Source of the DNA: SZUA-309 sp965233675
Lineage (GTDB): Bacteria; Pseudomonadota; Gammaproteobacteria; Pseudomonadales; Azotimanducaceae
Assembly: GCA_965233675.1 (NCBI GenBank)
Contig: OZ247498.1
Span: forward strand, 868,001-932,000
DNA length: 64,000 bases
Reading direction: 5' to 3'
Shown: in pieces, positions 1 through 7,146 of the stretch
Position numbering within the stretch: the first letter of the stretch is position 1
How the letters are laid out: each line of letters opens with the position of its first letter
Position numbers and translations under genes: made by a program
Notes under the pieces: generated by a model
Told to the model about the DNA's origin: nothing
Databases searched by the model: none
Seen by the model: the letters and a program-made list of their open reading frames with translations, nothing else

Positions 1-936
1 AACCAGCGCCGGCATCATCAGATCGTTGAGTGAGTGGATCTGTCCCGGCGGCAGCGCGCGGGTGATACCCATCTCTGCTGCCTCCTGCATGCCGGCCATG
101 AAGTCCTGAGGATCGATATTGCTCACCTCGAGCACCTTCATGAAGCCGGCGTCTGTCCCCGCAGATTGCCCTTTCACCAGAATCTCTACTGCGTCGAAAG
201 CGAACTGCGCCAGGTCTTCCCGCTCGTCCTGATGCAGGGCGGCGACCGTGGGTGCCAGATAGACGTGTCCGAAAGAAACGTGTCTGGACTCGTCGCGCAT
301 GACGTTGAAGGTGATGGATTTGAGCAGCGGCTCTTCCGTCTGCTTGTACATGTTGTTGAAGGCCCCGAGCGCCAGGCCTTCAACGATCATGTTCATGCCG
401 ATCATCACCTTGCAGAAGTTGTTGGTGCTGAGCGTGGCGTCGATCAGCTCCTTCAGCCAGGGCACCATGGGGTAGTGGATGGCGATCTTCTCCACATAGC
501 GGTCGTAGGCTTCCACATGCCGCGCCTCATCCATGGTCTGGGTGGCGGCGTAGTATTTGGCTTTCATGTCCGGAACGCCGTGCGCGACGGTCGCCGCGGT
601 CAGCAGCGCGCCCTGTTCCCCATGCAGAAACTGGGAGAGCATCTGGGCGGTGGAGTGGGCCATGAACGTCTGCTGCTGCTCGGTGGAGAGTTTCTGAAAA
701 AAGGGCATCCGGCCGTACTGGCTGTGCTCCGCCGCGATAATGGGGTTTGAAGGGTCGATGGGGGTATCCCAGGCGAGCTCCGCCGCATTCCACTGATTTT
801 CTTTGGCGCGGTTGTAGAGATCGTCGAGCTTGGCCACCTGGCCCTGATAGTCGAAGTTCCAGGAGACCTGCATCAGCGTCTCGTAAGTTTCCGACCGGAC
901 GGCTTCCGATTGATTTTCCTTGATGACAGCTGCCAT
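1..936 (-). CDS. Ferritin-like diiron-domain protein (3' end outside window)
   Basis: The minus-strand frame is open from ATG at 936 to the window edge (312 codons, no stop), so the C-terminus is missing. The translation begins MAAVIKENQSEAVRSETYET and is largely helical. Two carboxylate/His motifs are visible, DEARHVEAY (about residue 138) and DESRHVSFGH (about 215), each preceded by a helix with Glu (for example HGEQGA and IVEGLALGAF). This E...DExRH pattern is the diiron site of ferritin-like oxidases and oxygenases (AurF/R2-like families). The exact substrate cannot be told. The protein is probably cytosolic, as no signal peptide is seen. The start was chosen because the next upstream Met is out of frame. 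The family call is firm, the function open. Confidence 0.75.
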   Translation of the reverse strand, partial: MAAVIKENQSEAVRSETYETLMQVSWNFDYQGQVAKLDDLYNRAKENQWNAAELAWDTPIDPSNPIIAAEHSQYGRMPFFQKLSTEQQQTFMAHSTAQMLSQFLHGEQGALLTAATVAHGVPDMKAKYYAATQTMDEARHVEAYDRYVEKIAIHYPMVPWLKELIDATLSTNNFCKVMIGMNMIVEGLALGAFNNMYKQTEEPLLKSITFNVMRDESRHVSFGHVYLAPTVAALHQDEREDLAQFAFDAVEILVKGQSAGTDAGFMKVLEVSNIDPQDFMAGMQEAAEMGITRALPPGQIHSLNDLMMPALV

Positions 937-1186
937 AACTGGACTCCATTGCTTGAAGTAAGCTTGATAAGTTGGCTTCAGCCTGCCAGGCACCGGCTCA
1001 GGTTCATTGACCGTAATCAAGATTGCCGAAGACAGATCAGGAACGCGGGCACCACCGGTGAGCCGGAAGGACGGCCCATGTTCCGTGGGATTCCCTTGCC
1101 TGATTGAATATGGCGCAAGTTCGATAAATCCATATAAAACAATGGAATAGGCCTCATACCTCTGTGTCGGGACTGCCTCGCACGGC

Positions 1187-1229
1187 TTGTCCACAGGGTC
1201 ATACCCACGTTAACCACAGCATATCCACA
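1187..1229 (+). other. Cluster of DnaA-box-like 9-mers
   Basis: Three same-strand matches to the DnaA box TTATCCACA lie within 43 bp: TTGTCCACA (1187-1195), TTAACCACA (1210-1218) and ATATCCACA (1221-1229), each one mismatch from consensus. A weaker copy (ATACCCACG) starts at 1201. No AT-rich unwinding region and no dnaA, dnaN or mnmG neighbour is present, so this is not offered as oriC. A DnaA-titration or reactivation site is possible, or DnaA control of the downstream RNA. Confidence 0.4.
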
Positions 1230-1234
1230 GACAC

Positions 1235-1830
1235 TTGCGGCGGTTTCACTGGTCAGCCGGTCGGCGCCGGGTAAACTGGTTTCCACGGTTGAACGAAGCG
1301 AAGGACACTGGAGACAGAGCCTCTTCAAACCGGAAAGCCGATAAAGACCCTCGCCGGGGTCTGGGTCAGCGTCAGGCGGTGCTGGCTCAAGGGAAACACC
1401 CACGTCCGGCAGCCGTTGGCCAACGTGCTGAACCAGGCAGGCGAACAGAGTCGCGACCAGGCGGCTCCTCAGCTGAAACGATGCGTGATTCTTCGGAGTT
1501 GCGCCTTCGAGAAGGCAGCTCCCGCAAGGGAGAGGGGGGCAGACTCGGAAGAGACGCTGAGAGTCGGGTAGATTCCGACTTCGAGAAGGTTGATCAGCTG
1601 ACTCGAAGCGACGTAGCAAGGCGTCGTAAAAGAACGGCTCCTGAGTCAATGGCTGCGGTCTGCGCCAATCGCCCTTGAGGTGGTTCGACAACGGCAGCAG
1701 CTACAGGAGGACGGCCTGACTGGAAGGGAATGCTACAAGTGAGCAGAACCGACCGCCGAGCCTGACGCCTGAGATTGGTCCTCTTCGGAGGTCCGGTTGG
1801 AGAACCCCGCCCTGGCGGGGTTTTCTTTTT
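1235..1830 (+). ncRNA. Candidate structured non-coding RNA, family unknown
   Basis: No convincing protein reads through this stretch: the ORFs on both strands have shadow-like composition. It does carry many short stable hairpins on the plus strand: AGACCC-tcgcc-GGGTCT (about 1338), GCCTTC-ga-GAAGGC (about 1503), CTCCC-gcaa-GGGAG with a GNRA loop (about 1520) and CCTC-ttc-GGAGG (about 1784). It ends in a strong intrinsic terminator at 1803-1830. The 5' end is unknown; a TATAAA near 1133 is the only -10-like element seen. It lacks the RNase P motif (GGAAAGTCCGGGC), the tmRNA ends and a 6S-like size. The boundaries are approximate. Confidence 0.45.
1803..1830 (+). terminator. Strong rho-independent terminator
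   Basis: AACCCCGCC pairs perfectly with GGCGGGGTT across a two-base loop and is followed at once by a TTTTCTTTTT tract. No protein gene lies upstream on this strand, so it most likely ends the candidate RNA at 1235-1830. Confidence 0.85.
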
Positions 1831-1866
1831 CTGAGCCTCTGAATCCGGGGGCTCGATCCGGGAAGT

Positions 1867-1914
1867 GCCCGCTGGCGAAGCGCCCGCTGGCGAAACGCCC
1901 GCTGCCGAAACGCC
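1867..1914 (+). repeat. 15-bp tandem repeat, three copies
   Basis: The unit GCCCGCTGGCGAAGC occurs three times in tandem with one or two substitutions, plus GCC of a fourth. In one plus frame it would read LAKRPLAKRPLPKR, resembling a histone-H1-like tail. That frame has no good start and overlaps the terminator, so I do not call it coding. It lies between the terminator and the small acidic gene at 1997. Confidence 0.8.
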
Positions 1915-1996
1915 ATGAGAAGGGACCATGGGAAGGGACGGCGCGACGACACATCGGTACAATGCGCGTTCCTCAGGATCCGACGAAGGTGCGCCC

Positions 1997-2287
1997 ATGG
2001 CTACAGCCGAGCAGGACGAAGCTGCCCGCGAACGCGATGATGTTCGCTGCGAGGCAGCTCTGTCGACGCTGGAAGACGTGCTGTGGCGGTTCAATGAAAC
2101 CAATGAAGGCACCCTGGCCGTTTATGACGTGCTGGGCTTTCTCGTCGAAGATCTCGTCAAAGAGGGCTTCTGTGCCGCCTGTGTGAATGAAACCATAAAG
2201 GCTGCGCTGGAACGCACCGGTGTGGACCTCACCACCCACAGGGAAGAAGAGGGCCCGCTGCGGGGCCCGGATGACGTTTTCCACTGA
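1997..2287 (+). CDS. Small acidic conserved-looking protein, function unknown
   Basis: A 96-residue acidic, soluble, helix-rich protein (MATAEQDEAARERDDVRCEA...) with no signal peptide or membrane segment. It has a hydrophobic central helix (LAVYDVLGFLVEDLVKEG) and two nearby Cys (CAAC). ATG 1997 is preferred over the in-frame ATG at 1928, because a TACAAT -10-like element at 1958-1963 would lie inside the longer ORF. It stops 6 bp before the convergent dcyD-like gene. I do not recognise the family. The strongest evidence that it is real is codon-like composition and a compact ORF. Confidence 0.55.
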   Translation: MATAEQDEAARERDDVRCEAALSTLEDVLWRFNETNEGTLAVYDVLGFLVEDLVKEGFCAACVNETIKAALERTGVDLTTHREEEGPLRGPDDVFH

Positions 2288-2293
2288 CTCGGA

Positions 2294-3310
2294 TCAGGCG
2301 AGGATCGCGTTGCCGTACACGGGCAGGGAAGCGGTTCCGCCGGTATGCATAAAAACAAGGTTGTCTACGCCGTTGAACTCGCCGGCAACGATCTTTCCGA
2401 TGAATCCGCTCATGGCTTTCCCGGAATAGACCGGATCGAGCAGCAGTCCCTCCCGTGAAGCGAGTTGTTTCAGTGCTGCATACGTCGCCTCGGTCGGCAG
2501 GCCGTAACCTTCGCCCAGGTAGCTCGAATCAACGATGATGGCCTCCCGATCGAGTTGGAGATCGGTGCCGGCCAGGCGCAGTGCCTCATCCGCCAGATCG
2601 CCGATCTGTTCGATGAAGGCCGGAAGCTCGGCAGCGCCTTCCGAGACATTGATGCCGTGAATCCGGATGTCGCCGAGCTTGCCGGCAAGTGCAAGCCCTG
2701 CGAGCAGGCCGGACTGGGTTCCGGCACTGGCCGTGGCGTGTACCACGTCGGTCAGTTCGAAACCCCGGTTGCTGCATTGATCGATTAATTCCAGCGCACA
2801 GGCGGCGTAACCCAGTGCGCCGGTGCCGTTCGAGCCTCCGGTGGGTATCACGTAAGTGGTGCGGTTCTGACTGTCCAGTTCCTTTCGCAGCGCCTTCAGC
2901 GTTGTTTTCACCTCGTCCGGTGCAACCAGGTGCACCGTTGCGCCGAACAGGCGATCGAACAGAACATTTCCCAGCGTTTCATAGTTCGGGTCCTGCCAGG
3001 GAACTTTGCGGGCCAGAATCAGGTGGCAGCTCAACCCCCGGGCGGCGCAGGCTGCCGCCGTCTGTCTGGCATGGTTCGATTGCACCGCGCCGAACGTGAT
3101 CACGGTATCTGCACCCTCGGCCTCCGCCTGGCCGATGAGGAACTCGAGTTTTCTTGTTTTGTTGCCGCCGGTACCAAGTCCGGTGCAGTCATCCCGCTTG
3201 ACCCAGAGTTCGGGGCCGGCCAGGTCGGCGGTCAGCCTCGTCAGTTTTTCGAGCGGGGTAGGGAGATGCGCCAGTCGAGTGCGCGGTAGATGGGTGAAAG
3301 GGTCGCTCAT
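2294..3310 (-). CDS. dcyD: D-cysteine desulfhydrase / ACC-deaminase-family PLP enzyme
   Basis: A 338-residue fold-type II PLP enzyme. The PLP lysine is in GTGGNKTRKLEFL (about residue 52), followed by the family substrate-site pattern TFGAVQSNHARQTAAA and the phosphate-binding TGGSNGTGALGY. This combination is typical of the D-cysteine desulfhydrase/1-aminocyclopropane-1-carboxylate deaminase family. DcyD converts D-cysteine to pyruvate, sulfide and ammonia. Family members are hard to separate by sequence alone, so D-cysteine is an inference. The protein is cytosolic. It is divergent from the tetR-led efflux operon, and the shared 156-bp gap holds a perfect palindrome at 3375-3390 that could control both. 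Confidence 0.8.
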   Translation of the reverse strand: MSDPFTHLPRTRLAHLPTPLEKLTRLTADLAGPELWVKRDDCTGLGTGGNKTRKLEFLIGQAEAEGADTVITFGAVQSNHARQTAAACAARGLSCHLILARKVPWQDPNYETLGNVLFDRLFGATVHLVAPDEVKTTLKALRKELDSQNRTTYVIPTGGSNGTGALGYAACALELIDQCSNRGFELTDVVHATASAGTQSGLLAGLALAGKLGDIRIHGINVSEGAAELPAFIEQIGDLADEALRLAGTDLQLDREAIIVDSSYLGEGYGLPTEATYAALKQLASREGLLLDPVYSGKAMSGFIGKIVAGEFNGVDNLVFMHTGGTASLPVYGNAILA

Positions 3311-3374
3311 TGCGTCATCCTGGTCTGCCGGAAGCCGCCACTTTAGCGCAGACCGCCGGCTGGAAGCATTGTAA

Positions 3375-3390
3375 TTAAACGAATGTTTAA
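3375..3390. promoter_or_regulatory. Palindromic operator candidate (TetR-type)
   Basis: TTAAACGAATGTTTAA is a perfect 6-bp inverted repeat with a 4-bp spacer, set in an AT-rich patch of an otherwise GC-rich region. It lies 65 bp from the dcyD-like start and 35-92 bp from the possible tetR starts. Half-sites of this size and spacing suit a TetR dimer. Autoregulation of the adjacent regulator is inferred. Confidence 0.6.
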
Positions 3391-3425
3391 ATAATATTTT
3401 CTGATCCGTTCAGAGGGTGCGTCCA

Positions 3426-3481
3426 TGCCGTCAGTAAAGTGCCGTCAGTAAAGTGCCGCCGGTAAAGTGCCGCTAGTAAAG
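3426..3481 (+). repeat. 14-bp tandem repeat (4 copies) across the tetR start
   Basis: Four tandem 14-bp units of the form TGCCGTCAGTAAAG: copies 1 and 2 are identical, copies 3 and 4 have changes at the fifth to eighth positions. Each junction creates an [A/G]TG-CCG start (3425, 3439, 3453, 3467), and the first three frames end in the following repeat. Only GTG 3467 opens into the regulator. The best Shine-Dalgarno (AGAGGG, 3412-3417) is 7 nt before ATG 3425, not near GTG 3467. Confidence 0.9.
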
Positions 3482-4126
3482 CAGCGTTCCCGAGCACCTG
3501 GTCGGCCCCGGGCAGTTGATCTCGCGGAAGGGGAGGCCCGCCAGGTTCTGATCCAGGCGGCTGCGCGACGCTTCGCTGCTCAGGGGGCTGAGGCGACCCG
3601 GCTTCGGGAGATCGTCGAAGACGCCGGTATGACGCCGGCAATGGTCGCCTATTACTTCAGGGATAAATCCGGGCTGCTTGAAGCGGTGGTCCGGGAGGCG
3701 CTGGCGACGTTGCGCGGCGTGGTGGAGGCATCGGTCCAGGACGATGATACCGGTGCGTTCATCGCGGGTCTGATACGCCGGTATATGACCGCGCTGGCCA
3801 GTGCGCCCTGGATTCCGCCGGTGCTCATTCGCGAGGTGATCTCCCGTGATTCGCCTCTGCGCACGCTCTTTGTGGATGAGTTTGCCAGCCAGGCGGCCGC
3901 CATTGTGCCGGCCCGGGTGCTGAAACAAATCAATCAGGGCAACCTCCGGCAGGATCTGGATGCCAGATACCTGATCCTGTCCCTGGTCGGGATGTGTCTG
4001 TTTCCATTCATTGCGCATCCGGTGCTCGGCCCCTTGCTGCAGTACGAGCTGGATGAATCGTTCGGGCAGAGCTACGCAGAGCATGTGCTCGATCTCCTCG
4101 CCCGTGGCGCGGAAGAATCGGCATGA
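3467..4126 (+). CDS. TetR-family regulator (CecR/YbiH-like context)
   Basis: 219 residues. The N-terminal TetR HTH is clear: ILIQ/ARRFAAQGAEATRLREIVEDAGMTPAMVAYYFRDKSGLLEAVV at about residues 27-75, with the canonical YYF recognition helix. The C-terminal ligand domain is divergent. The gene overlaps the HlyD-like gene by 4 nt and leads a TetR-adaptor-ATPase-permease operon, the E. coli cecR-ybhGFSR arrangement, so it probably represses that operon. The only open start is GTG 3467 inside a 14-bp repeat array. A single repeat copy would instead allow initiation at the well-spaced ATG 3425 (MPSVKQRSR...), which suggests that repeat expansion displaced the original start. Confidence 0.88.
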   Translation: MPLVKQRSRAPGRPRAVDLAEGEARQVLIQAAARRFAAQGAEATRLREIVEDAGMTPAMVAYYFRDKSGLLEAVVREALATLRGVVEASVQDDDTGAFIAGLIRRYMTALASAPWIPPVLIREVISRDSPLRTLFVDEFASQAAAIVPARVLKQINQGNLRQDLDARYLILSLVGMCLFPFIAHPVLGPLLQYELDESFGQSYAEHVLDLLARGAEESA

Positions 4127-5094
4127 GTGCGCAGGTCCTGGTGCGCGCCTTTATGGGCCTGGGGCTCGCCGCCTTTCTGCTCGGTTGTGACCGGGATGAC
4201 CTGGATTATGCGACAGGCACCATTGAGCGCTATCGGATCGACGTGGTGGCGGATTCCGGTGAACCGGTCATTGAGCTGCATGTTGTGGAAGGGGATGCGG
4301 TGGAACCCGGCGGGCTGCTGCTGGTGCAGGATCCGGGCAAGGTGAACATTGCGCTTGATCAGGCCCGCTCCGAACTGGCCCTGGCATTGGCCCGTCTGGA
4401 GGAGGCGGAAGCGGGTCCACGTGCCCAGGAGATTGACAAGGCCCGGGCACAACTGGCGGCTTCCAGGGCCGCACTCGCGACTGCGGAACACGAGTTGACC
4501 CGCCAGAAATCACTGATCGAAAAGAACTATGCATCGGAGAGTCTGGTCAACATTCTTCAGGGGGAGGTGGATACCGCCAGCGCCCGGGTAGAGGAGGCTT
4601 CAGCCCAGCTGGCCGAACTTCTGGAAGGAACACGCTCCGAACAGATCGACCAGGCCCGGGCGGCCCACGCGGCGGCGGAAGCCAGAGTGGCGGATCTGAA
4701 TCTCGATCTGCAGCGCACGGCCGTCCGCTCGCCGGTTGAGGGGGTGGTGGAAAGCCTGCCGTTCCGGCTGGGCGAACGGCCGGTACGCGGACAGACCGTC
4801 ATCGTGCTCCTCTCGGATGAACGCCTCTTTGCCCGTGTGCATATCCCTGAGCCACTGAGAACGCGGATCTCCATCGGGGATCCCGCAGCGATCCGGGTGG
4901 ATGGATATCCGGAAGATTTCCAGGGCCGGGTGCGCTGGATATCGAGCGACGCCGCCTTCACGCCTTATTATGCGCTCACCCAGCACGACCGCAGTCGTCT
5001 GGCCTATCTGGCGGAGATCGATCTCCCCGGGCATGTCAGCCTGCCGGTCGGCGTGCCCGCGGAAGCCCGTTTTCCGCAACTGGCGGCGGACTGA
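4123..5094 (+). CDS. HlyD-family periplasmic adaptor lipoprotein (YbhG-like)
   Basis: 323 residues. An N-terminal hydrophobic segment ends in LLGC, a lipobox-like site, so the protein is probably a lipid-anchored periplasmic adaptor. A biotinyl-lipoyl-like half (VIELHVVEGDAVEPGGLLLV) is followed by a long alpha-helical hairpin (about residues 80-195, rich in Ala, Glu, Gln, Arg), the second lipoyl half (TAVRSPVEGVVESLPFRLGE) and a beta-barrel domain. This is the layout of E. coli YbhG, which bridges an ABC-2 pump to an outer-membrane channel. It overlaps tetR by 4 nt and shares one base with the ATPase gene. The exported substrate is unknown; YbhFSR is linked to drug and cation efflux. Confidence 0.85.
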   Translation: MSAQVLVRAFMGLGLAAFLLGCDRDDLDYATGTIERYRIDVVADSGEPVIELHVVEGDAVEPGGLLLVQDPGKVNIALDQARSELALALARLEEAEAGPRAQEIDKARAQLAASRAALATAEHELTRQKSLIEKNYASESLVNILQGEVDTASARVEEASAQLAELLEGTRSEQIDQARAAHAAAEARVADLNLDLQRTAVRSPVEGVVESLPFRLGERPVRGQTVIVLLSDERLFARVHIPEPLRTRISIGDPAAIRVDGYPEDFQGRVRWISSDAAFTPYYALTQHDRSRLAYLAEIDLPGHVSLPVGVPAEARFPQLAAD

Positions 5095-6053
5095 TGAGTG
5101 CGCCGCAGAGCGCCGAGCCGGCCATCGAGGTGCAGGATCTGTCGAGGCACTTCGGTGCGCTCAAGGCCGTGGATGGGCTGGATCTCAGGGTACCCAAAGC
5201 CTGCATCTATGGGTTTCTCGGTCCGAATGGATGCGGCAAATCCACCACCATTCGAATGCTCTGCGGCCTGCTGACGCCGACGTCGGGCACCGCCCGGGTT
5301 CTCGGTTACCGGATGCCGGAGGATGCAGAAGCACTGCGCCGCAAGCTGGGCTACATGACCCAGCGCTTTTCCCTGTATGAAGATCTCACCGTGCTGGAGA
5401 ATCTGCGTTTTCTCGGCTCGGCCTATTCTCTGCGTGGAACCGCGTTGAGCCAGCGTATCGAACAGCAACTGGACCGGTTCGGGCTGACGGAACGGGCCGC
5501 TCAGATCAGCGGCACCATGAGTGGTGGCCAGCGGCAGCGTCTGGCCCTCGCCGCCGCAACGCTGCACGACCCGGAACTGCTCTTTCTGGACGAGCCGACC
5601 AGTGCGGTGGATCCGGAGAGCCGCCGGGATTTCTGGGATCATCTGTTCGATATGGTAGACCAGGGCACCACGATTCTGGTCTCGACCCATTTCATGGACG
5701 AGGCGGAACGCTGCCATCGGCTGGCCATTCTCGATCAGGGCAGACTGGTGGCGGATGGCGCGCCGGATGACCTGATGGCCAATGTGGGTGCAACGGTCGT
5801 ACAGGTGGAGAGCGACGCTTCCCGGGCGATCCGTCAGGCGATTCTCGAACTCGATGACGTCTGGCATGTGGCTCAACTGGGTAACCGGCTGCATGCACTG
5901 TTGCGTCCTGATCTGGCTGATCCATTGGCGATGCTGGAGCGACGTATTGCCCCGGTCGACAGCAATGCGAACCTGAAGATCATCGCTGCCAATCTGGAAG
6001 ATGTGTTCGTGATGGCCACGGCAGGGGCGCCGGATGCCGCGTCTAATCGCTGA
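5094..6053 (+). CDS. ABC transporter ATP-binding protein (YbhF-like, single domain)
   Basis: 319 residues with all ABC motifs: Walker A GPNGCGKSTT (about residue 43), Q-loop YMTQRFSLYEDLT, signature MSGGQRQRL, Walker B LLFLDEPTSAVDP and an H-loop His in VSTHFMDEA. The Cys in Walker A is unusual, as most relatives have Ser or Ala there. The E. coli homologue YbhF is a tandem of two ABC domains; this one has a single domain and so should work as a homodimer. The C-terminal 80 residues form the usual ABC-2 accessory region. It sits between adaptor and permease with overlaps, indicating one transcript. Confidence 0.92.
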   Translation: MSAPQSAEPAIEVQDLSRHFGALKAVDGLDLRVPKACIYGFLGPNGCGKSTTIRMLCGLLTPTSGTARVLGYRMPEDAEALRRKLGYMTQRFSLYEDLTVLENLRFLGSAYSLRGTALSQRIEQQLDRFGLTERAAQISGTMSGGQRQRLALAAATLHDPELLFLDEPTSAVDPESRRDFWDHLFDMVDQGTTILVSTHFMDEAERCHRLAILDQGRLVADGAPDDLMANVGATVVQVESDASRAIRQAILELDDVWHVAQLGNRLHALLRPDLADPLAMLERRIAPVDSNANLKIIAANLEDVFVMATAGAPDAASNR

Positions 6054-7146
6054 CAGTCTGCGCCGTATCGGTGCCGTAGCCGGCAAGGAACTCCGTCATC
6101 TGCGACGGGATGAACTGAGCCGGGCCATGATTCTCGGCATTCCGCTGGTGATGACGTTGCTGTTCGGTTACGCCATCAATCACGATATCCGGCATCTGCC
6201 GGCTGCCGTTGTGGATGAGGCGGGCACCTCCGGGTCCCGGCAACTGCTCGCTGAGATTCAGGCGAGCCGGGTGGTGGATATCATCGAGCGCCAGGATTCC
6301 GTTGCGGCACTCGAGCGGGCGCTCGCCCAGGGGCAGATCTCCGTGGGCATCTTCATTCCCGCAGACTTCGAGCGTCGGGCACAGCGCAGAGACCGGCCCG
6401 TTGCCCAGCTGCTGATCGATGGCAGTGATCCGGTCGTGCAGTCTGCCGCCAGATCTCTCCAATTGCTGCCGCTCACCCGGCGCGCGGGTCAGGCGCAGCT
6501 GACTGCCGGCGGCTTCGAGCTTCGCGTCTACTACAATCCTGAACGGCGCTCGCCGGTGTTCATCGTGCCGGGTCTGACCGGCGTGATCCTGAATCTGACC
6601 ATGGTGCTGTTCACGGCGGTGGCCATCGTCCGGGAGCGGGAGCGGGGCAACATGGAGCTCCTCATCACCACACCAATCGGTGGCCTCGAACTCATGCTGG
6701 GTAAGATCCTGCCTTACGTGGTGATCGGCTATCTGCAGGCTGCCGTGATCATGACGCTCGGTGTCTGGCTGTTCGATGTCCCCATCGCCGGCAGCCTGCT
6801 GGACTTTGCCGTGGGCGTCGGGTTGTTCATCATCGCCACCCTGTCACTCGGATTGATGATTTCAACGTTCGCGACCAATCAGTTCCAGGCGTTTCAGATG
6901 ACGTTCATGACGTTTCTACCGCAGTTGCTGCTGTCAGGATTCATGTTTCCCTTCGAAGGCATGCCGATTCCTGCGCAGTGGCTTGCCGAGCTGTTTCCAC
7001 TGACGCACTTCCTGCGTATCGTGCGCGGCATTGTGCTGCGGGAAGCGGATCTGATACTCCTCTGGCAGGATGTCTGGCCGCTGGTCCTGTTCTTTGCCAT
7101 TTTTCTCACCGCGGCGACGGTCCGTTTTCAGAAGCGTCTGGATTGA
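6034..7146 (+). CDS. ABC-2 family transporter permease (YbhS/YbhR-like)
   Basis: 370 residues. One N-terminal membrane segment (AMILGIPLVMTLLFGYAIN) is followed by a large periplasmic loop (about residues 50-180) and five C-terminal segments. These include VIVRERERGNMELLITTPI, the conserved ABC-2 coupling-helix region, and PFEGMPIPAQWLAELFPLTHFLRIVRGIVLR, the amphipathic signature near the C-terminus. E. coli encodes two permeases (YbhS, YbhR); only one is present here, so a homodimer is expected. It overlaps the ATPase gene by 20 nt, and its stop abuts the next ATG directly. Confidence 0.9.
   Translation: MPRLIADSLRRIGAVAGKELRHLRRDELSRAMILGIPLVMTLLFGYAINHDIRHLPAAVVDEAGTSGSRQLLAEIQASRVVDIIERQDSVAALERALAQGQISVGIFIPADFERRAQRRDRPVAQLLIDGSDPVVQSAARSLQLLPLTRRAGQAQLTAGGFELRVYYNPERRSPVFIVPGLTGVILNLTMVLFTAVAIVRERERGNMELLITTPIGGLELMLGKILPYVVIGYLQAAVIMTLGVWLFDVPIAGSLLDFAVGVGLFIIATLSLGLMISTFATNQFQAFQMTFMTFLPQLLLSGFMFPFEGMPIPAQWLAELFPLTHFLRIVRGIVLREADLILLWQDVWPLVLFFAIFLTAATVRFQKRLD

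Noticed and set aside
1187..1229. DnaA-box-like cluster as the replication origin
   Set aside because: No AT-rich unwinding region, no dnaA/dnaN/gyrB/mnmG neighbours and only three imperfect boxes.
1235..1830. RNase P RNA, tmRNA or 6S RNA
   Set aside because: A CAGAACC-containing 3' stretch (about 1743) recalled RNase P, but the 5' GGAAAGTCCGG core and the GGTAAGAGCGCACC loop are absent. No tmRNA ends or CCA-proximal arm are seen, and the size does not fit 6S.
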